A DNA stretch of 64,000 bases from CAZBRS01 sp964494475 (GTDB taxonomy: Bacteria > Myxococcota_A > UBA9042 > CAZBRS01), in contig CAZBRS010000007.1 in assembly GCA_964494475.1 (NCBI GenBank), forward strand, positions 1-64,000. The letters are read 5' to 3'. How positions within the stretch are numbered: the stretch's first letter is position 1; each line of letters begins with the position of its first letter. The notes under the pieces were generated by a model. The model worked only from the letters and a program-made list of their open reading frames with translations. It was not told the DNA's origin and made no database searches. Positions 61,062 through 64,000 of this stretch are shown one piece after another. The position numbers and the translations under genes were made by a program.

Positions 61062-62618
61062 GTGACGGAGTGGACCGCCCGCCTGACCGACCGGCACCGA
61101 CTGACCGACGGCGCGGCGTGGCTGCTGGCGGTCGCGCTGGCCGTGGGAGGCGCGTGGTTGCGCCTGCGCGGGGTGCTGACGCTCGACCTGCAGGGCAACG
61201 AGGTCGGGTACGTAGGCGCGCCCCTGGCCGACTCGCTGAGCCTCTCCGGGCTCTTGTACTACGCGCCGCTGAGACCCACGCTGACGGCGCTGGCGCTGGC
61301 CGTCGACCCGGGCCCCGTGGCGCTGCGTGCGTTGGCCTGGCTGCCCGGAGTGCTGGTGCCGCTGGTGTTCTTCGCCGCGTTCCGTCGGCGGGCCGGCCCG
61401 GTCGTGGCGCTGGCGGGATCGGCCCTGCTGGCCTTCGACGAGGCGCAGGTGTGGAGCTCGGTCGTCAGCGGCGTGTACGCGCTGGTCGTGCTGGCCCAGC
61501 TCGCGCTGCTGGCGGCGCACCGACGCGTGACCACCCAGGGCGACGCCAGCGCCCTGCCGCTGTACTCGACCGCCGCCGTCGTCCTGCTGCTGGCACATTA
61601 CCTGGCCCTTCCCCTGGTCGCGCTGACCGCGCTGACCGGCACGCTCGCGCTCCGCGCGCACCCCGACGCCGCCCTGCGTGCGCGCTGGCGTCGCCACGTC
61701 CTGGGGCTTGGCACGCTGGCCGTGCCGCTGGTGGTGCTGATCGGCTGGGGCCTGACGAACCGCTTCCTGCTCACTGCGGGGGGCGGTCTCGAGGCCACCC
61801 GCGCGGTGGGCTTCGTCGAGCTGTGGGGCCTCGACCTGGTTCCCTTCGGCCTTTGGCGCCCCGCCGTCAACGTGAGCGTCGTTGGCCTGGTGGTCGTCGC
61901 GCTCCTCGTGCTTCGTGGCCCGGTGGCGGTGCCGGCCGTGCACGCGCTCGGCTTCCTGGGCCTCGTGTTGGCCGCCCTGCCGTTCGTGCCACGCGTGCAG
62001 GCCTACCACGCCGTGCTGCTGCACGTGCCGCTGCTGGCGTTCGCCGTCGAGGCGTTGGCGGCCACGGCGGAGCGAATCCCCCGACTGCGCGCCCCGATAG
62101 CGGGCGTCGCGCTGGCCCTCGGGGTCCTGGCCGTCGCGCTGGGGCTCGGGTGGGTGCGCACCGAGCCCCGGGGCTGGCTCACCGGTCGCGAACCGCCCTA
62201 CGCGCCGCTGCACGAACTGCGGACGACCCTGGCGGCCACCCCCGACCTGCCGCCGCTGGTGCTGCTTCACCCCCCCGGGCAAATCGTCGCCCTGGCGCTG
62301 CAACGCCGTGACGTGCTCGATCTCGACCCCTGCACCAACCACCTGGACGACCGCGGCGTGGTGCAGGAGGTCACGTGCCCCGAGGGGACCGTCCGGGCCG
62401 CGTGGTCCCAAGACCGCCGCATCGCCTGGGGCGAGCCCCCGAAGGGCCCCTGGCTGGCCGCCGTCGAGCGCGTGAAGGTCTGGGGCCTCGAGGGGCGCTG
62501 GCCGGACCGCGCCGTCTGGAACGCAACCGACGTGCCGCCCCAAGCCCTGGGCCTGCCGGCCGACTGCCGACCCGTCGCGGCGGAGCAGTGGTTGCTGTAC
62601 CGGTGCAGCGGGCGCTGA
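61062..62618 (+). CDS. GT39-like polytopic membrane protein
   Basis: 518 aa from GTG 61062, 6 bases after the TonB/TolA-like gene. About ten spans in the first 390 residues, then a soluble C-terminal domain with four Cys. The layout (LDLQGNEVGYVGAPLADSLSLSG in the first loop, then VYALVVLAQLALLAA) resembles GT39/ArnT-type glycosyltransferases, in which an acidic residue in the first loop is catalytic; here Glu in GNEVG could serve. Assignment is tentative. A DUF2330 gene converges on it with a 21-bp gap. Confidence 0.6.
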   Translation: MTEWTARLTDRHRLTDGAAWLLAVALAVGGAWLRLRGVLTLDLQGNEVGYVGAPLADSLSLSGLLYYAPLRPTLTALALAVDPGPVALRALAWLPGVLVPLVFFAAFRRRAGPVVALAGSALLAFDEAQVWSSVVSGVYALVVLAQLALLAAHRRVTTQGDASALPLYSTAAVVLLLAHYLALPLVALTALTGTLALRAHPDAALRARWRRHVLGLGTLAVPLVVLIGWGLTNRFLLTAGGGLEATRAVGFVELWGLDLVPFGLWRPAVNVSVVGLVVVALLVLRGPVAVPAVHALGFLGLVLAALPFVPRVQAYHAVLLHVPLLAFAVEALAATAERIPRLRAPIAGVALALGVLAVALGLGWVRTEPRGWLTGREPPYAPLHELRTTLAATPDLPPLVLLHPPGQIVALALQRRDVLDLDPCTNHLDDRGVVQEVTCPEGTVRAAWSQDRRIAWGEPPKGPWLAAVERVKVWGLEGRWPDRAVWNATDVPPQALGLPADCRPVAAEQWLLYRCSGR

Positions 62619-62639
62619 CGGCCGAAGCGTACGAGACCG

Positions 62640-64000
62640 CTACCAACGGCCGCGACGAACCGCCAGGCCCAGCAGCGTCGCGCCCAGCAGCAGGGAGATG
62701 GAACTCGCCTGTCGCTCGTGCGCACGGGAGCGATCGGTAAGGGACGAAACGCCGCCCCAGGCGTTGACCTGCTCGCCCGTCTCGGCGTCGACCAGGCAAT
62801 GCTCCGTGAGCACGCCGTCGTCCACGGAGTCGGCCCGCGCCGGCTCGAACACCACGTCGACGTCCATGGTCTCGGGGGTGGCGCGCCCACGCCAACGGGT
62901 CAGCCACAGTCCTTCGGAGACCATGCGCGCCAGGGGAGCCGTCCACGAGGCTTCGGCCTCGAGCGTCGTCTCCTCGGCATCGACCAACGCGGCGCGCGCG
63001 GCCACGTCGTCGGCGGTCAGCACCTTCGCGAACTGCCTCACGAGAGCGGTATGGACGTCCCCGTATTCGTCGCGAGCGGTCACGGAGCCCAGCGAAGCCG
63101 CCAGGTGGTCATCGTAGCGCGTTGCGAGGGGCTCGTCGGAGCACCCGCCTTCGCCCGCCGGGGCGACGTGCAACTCGTCCCGGTGCGTCGAGAACCCCGC
63201 CACGGGCTCGAAGTTGCCGTGGCTGAAGTCGCCGGAGTACGGCACCCACTCGGTCCCGGCCACGAGGATCACGAAGTCGAGCGCCTCGCCCATCGAGAGG
63301 GTGGTCAGGCGCATGGGGTACGTGACGGGCACGAACTCGTCGAAGCCGCACAGGCGAAAGCGGAAGGTGGGCAAGGCCCGCGCCTCGCGTGCTTCGTTCC
63401 GGACCCGCGCGGCGAAGAAGGCCCAGCCGCGCTCGACATACGGCTCGACCCTCTCGACCAGGCCGTCGGGCGACGCATAGCCGTGGCTGGCGAGCCACGT
63501 GGCGAGAGCCTCCGCGCTCGCCGCCGTGAGCACCTCGTAGTCCACGGCGCCGATCGAACCGGTGGCGCGCACCCACACCGGATCCAGGGGCCAATCCGAG
63601 CGCGTCGCGGGATCGGCGACCGGCTCCGGCTCGGCGTCTCCCCCGGACGTGCCCGACCCGCCGCACATCCCCCAGTGCCCTCCATCGTGCTCGATCAAAC
63701 GCACGCGCTGGGTTTCGGTCCTGAGCACGGGGCGCGTGGCGGCGTCCACCTGCTCGAGCACGCCCTCGGAGTCCTCCGCGATCTCGGTCGGCACGCTGGG
63801 CAGCGGCAGGAGCCACGCCGCGCCCGCCACGGCGATCGAACCGGGCTGCACGTACGAGTCCCAGCACCCGTCGTCGGTGGCCACGTACAACGCGCGCTGC
63901 AGGTTCGAGCTCAATCGCCCGTCGGCCACCACCTCGGCCTGGGTCTCGGCAGGTCCCACGTCGACGACCTCGACGAACAGCCCCCCGTCGGCCCGGGCGG
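62640..64000 (-). CDS. DUF2330-type protein, N-terminus beyond window
   Basis: The visible 453 codons are open through the right edge, so the start is missing; a GTG at 63957-63959 is in frame but internal, since the frame continues upstream as ARADGGLFVEVVDV. The body has the DUF2330 features WLLPLPSVPTEI, YEVLTAASAEALATWLASHGY, and GEALDFVILVAGTEWVPY. It ends in a hydrophobic span with a basic tail (SISLLLGATLLGLAVRRGRW), like C-terminal sorting anchors of Myxococcota proteins. The role is unknown; it is probably surface or periplasmic. Confidence 0.85.
   Translation of the reverse strand, partial: ARADGGLFVEVVDVGPAETQAEVVADGRLSSNLQRALYVATDDGCWDSYVQPGSIAVAGAAWLLPLPSVPTEIAEDSEGVLEQVDAATRPVLRTETQRVRLIEHDGGHWGMCGGSGTSGGDAEPEPVADPATRSDWPLDPVWVRATGSIGAVDYEVLTAASAEALATWLASHGYASPDGLVERVEPYVERGWAFFAARVRNEAREARALPTFRFRLCGFDEFVPVTYPMRLTTLSMGEALDFVILVAGTEWVPYSGDFSHGNFEPVAGFSTHRDELHVAPAGEGGCSDEPLATRYDDHLAASLGSVTARDEYGDVHTALVRQFAKVLTADDVAARAALVDAEETTLEAEASWTAPLARMVSEGLWLTRWRGRATPETMDVDVVFEPARADSVDDGVLTEHCLVDAETGEQVNAWGGVSSLTDRSRAHERQASSISLLLGATLLGLAVRRGRW

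Overview
This is a GC-rich window (roughly 70% G+C by eye) that looks like a Myxococcota or deltaproteobacterium-type genome. The clues are many D/C-rich surface lipoproteins (MopE-like, IgGFc-binding-like, lamin-tail repeats), PEGA-domain and DUF2330 proteins, and a Tol system. The metabolic genes (selenocysteine formate dehydrogenase, double-cubane-cluster protein, molybdenum cofactor genes) point to anaerobic or facultative respiration. The 100-N gap and its flanking 55-bp duplication show that this is a short-read scaffold, probably from a metagenome or draft assembly.

Layout. 1-3.3 kb: two surface/envelope genes on the minus strand, the first cut by the window edge. 3.4-7.0 kb: rpmH-rnpA-yidD-yidC-khpB, tightly overlapping. 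7.0-16.3 kb: signalling and envelope genes, namely an operon of sensor kinase, 52-aa membrane protein and GGDEF protein, a scaffold-gap lipoprotein gene, a TPR protein, an IgGFc-binding-like lipoprotein, and a sensor kinase with a TetR regulator. 16.4-25.0 kb: one 2,871-aa lipoprotein with nine lamin-tail domains. 25.2-30.5 kb: a small lipoprotein, a membrane protein and two tandem Kup potassium transporters; a c-di-AMP (ydaO/yuaA) riboswitch lies between them and controls the second. 30.5-36.1 kb: a TumE/TumA toxin-antitoxin pair, an AAA/DUF4143 ATPase, a family 2 glycoside hydrolase lipoprotein and a lone receiver protein.

36.1-43.6 kb is a selenium block. It is a six-gene operon (double-cubane-cluster protein, its ATPase activator, selD, class V aminotransferase/lyase, yedF, DUF3343) with divergent selB. 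43.6-52.5 kb is a molybdenum/tungsten block. A ModE-like box precedes a TrmO fusion, a TonB-dependent receptor and a lipoprotein; then come a one-domain ModE regulator, an NTPase-membrane fusion, and a packed mobBA-moeA-DUF2478 operon. 52.7-58.8 kb encodes the enzyme both blocks serve: a Tat-exported selenocysteine formate dehydrogenase (in-frame UGA followed by a SECIS hairpin), its iron-sulfur and NrfD-type membrane subunits, and FdhE. 58.8-62.6 kb holds tolQ-tolR-a TonB/TolA-like protein plus a GT39-like membrane protein, and a DUF2330 gene runs off the right edge.

The working picture is that selD/selB supply Sec, moeA/mobBA supply the Mo/W-bis-MGD cofactor, FdhE matures the enzyme, and the ModE-box operon may import or sense the metal. 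The TonB-receptor/TrmO-FmdE-like/NTPase-membrane set is the part of the window most likely to hold undescribed biology. No tRNA, rRNA, CRISPR array or transposase was seen.
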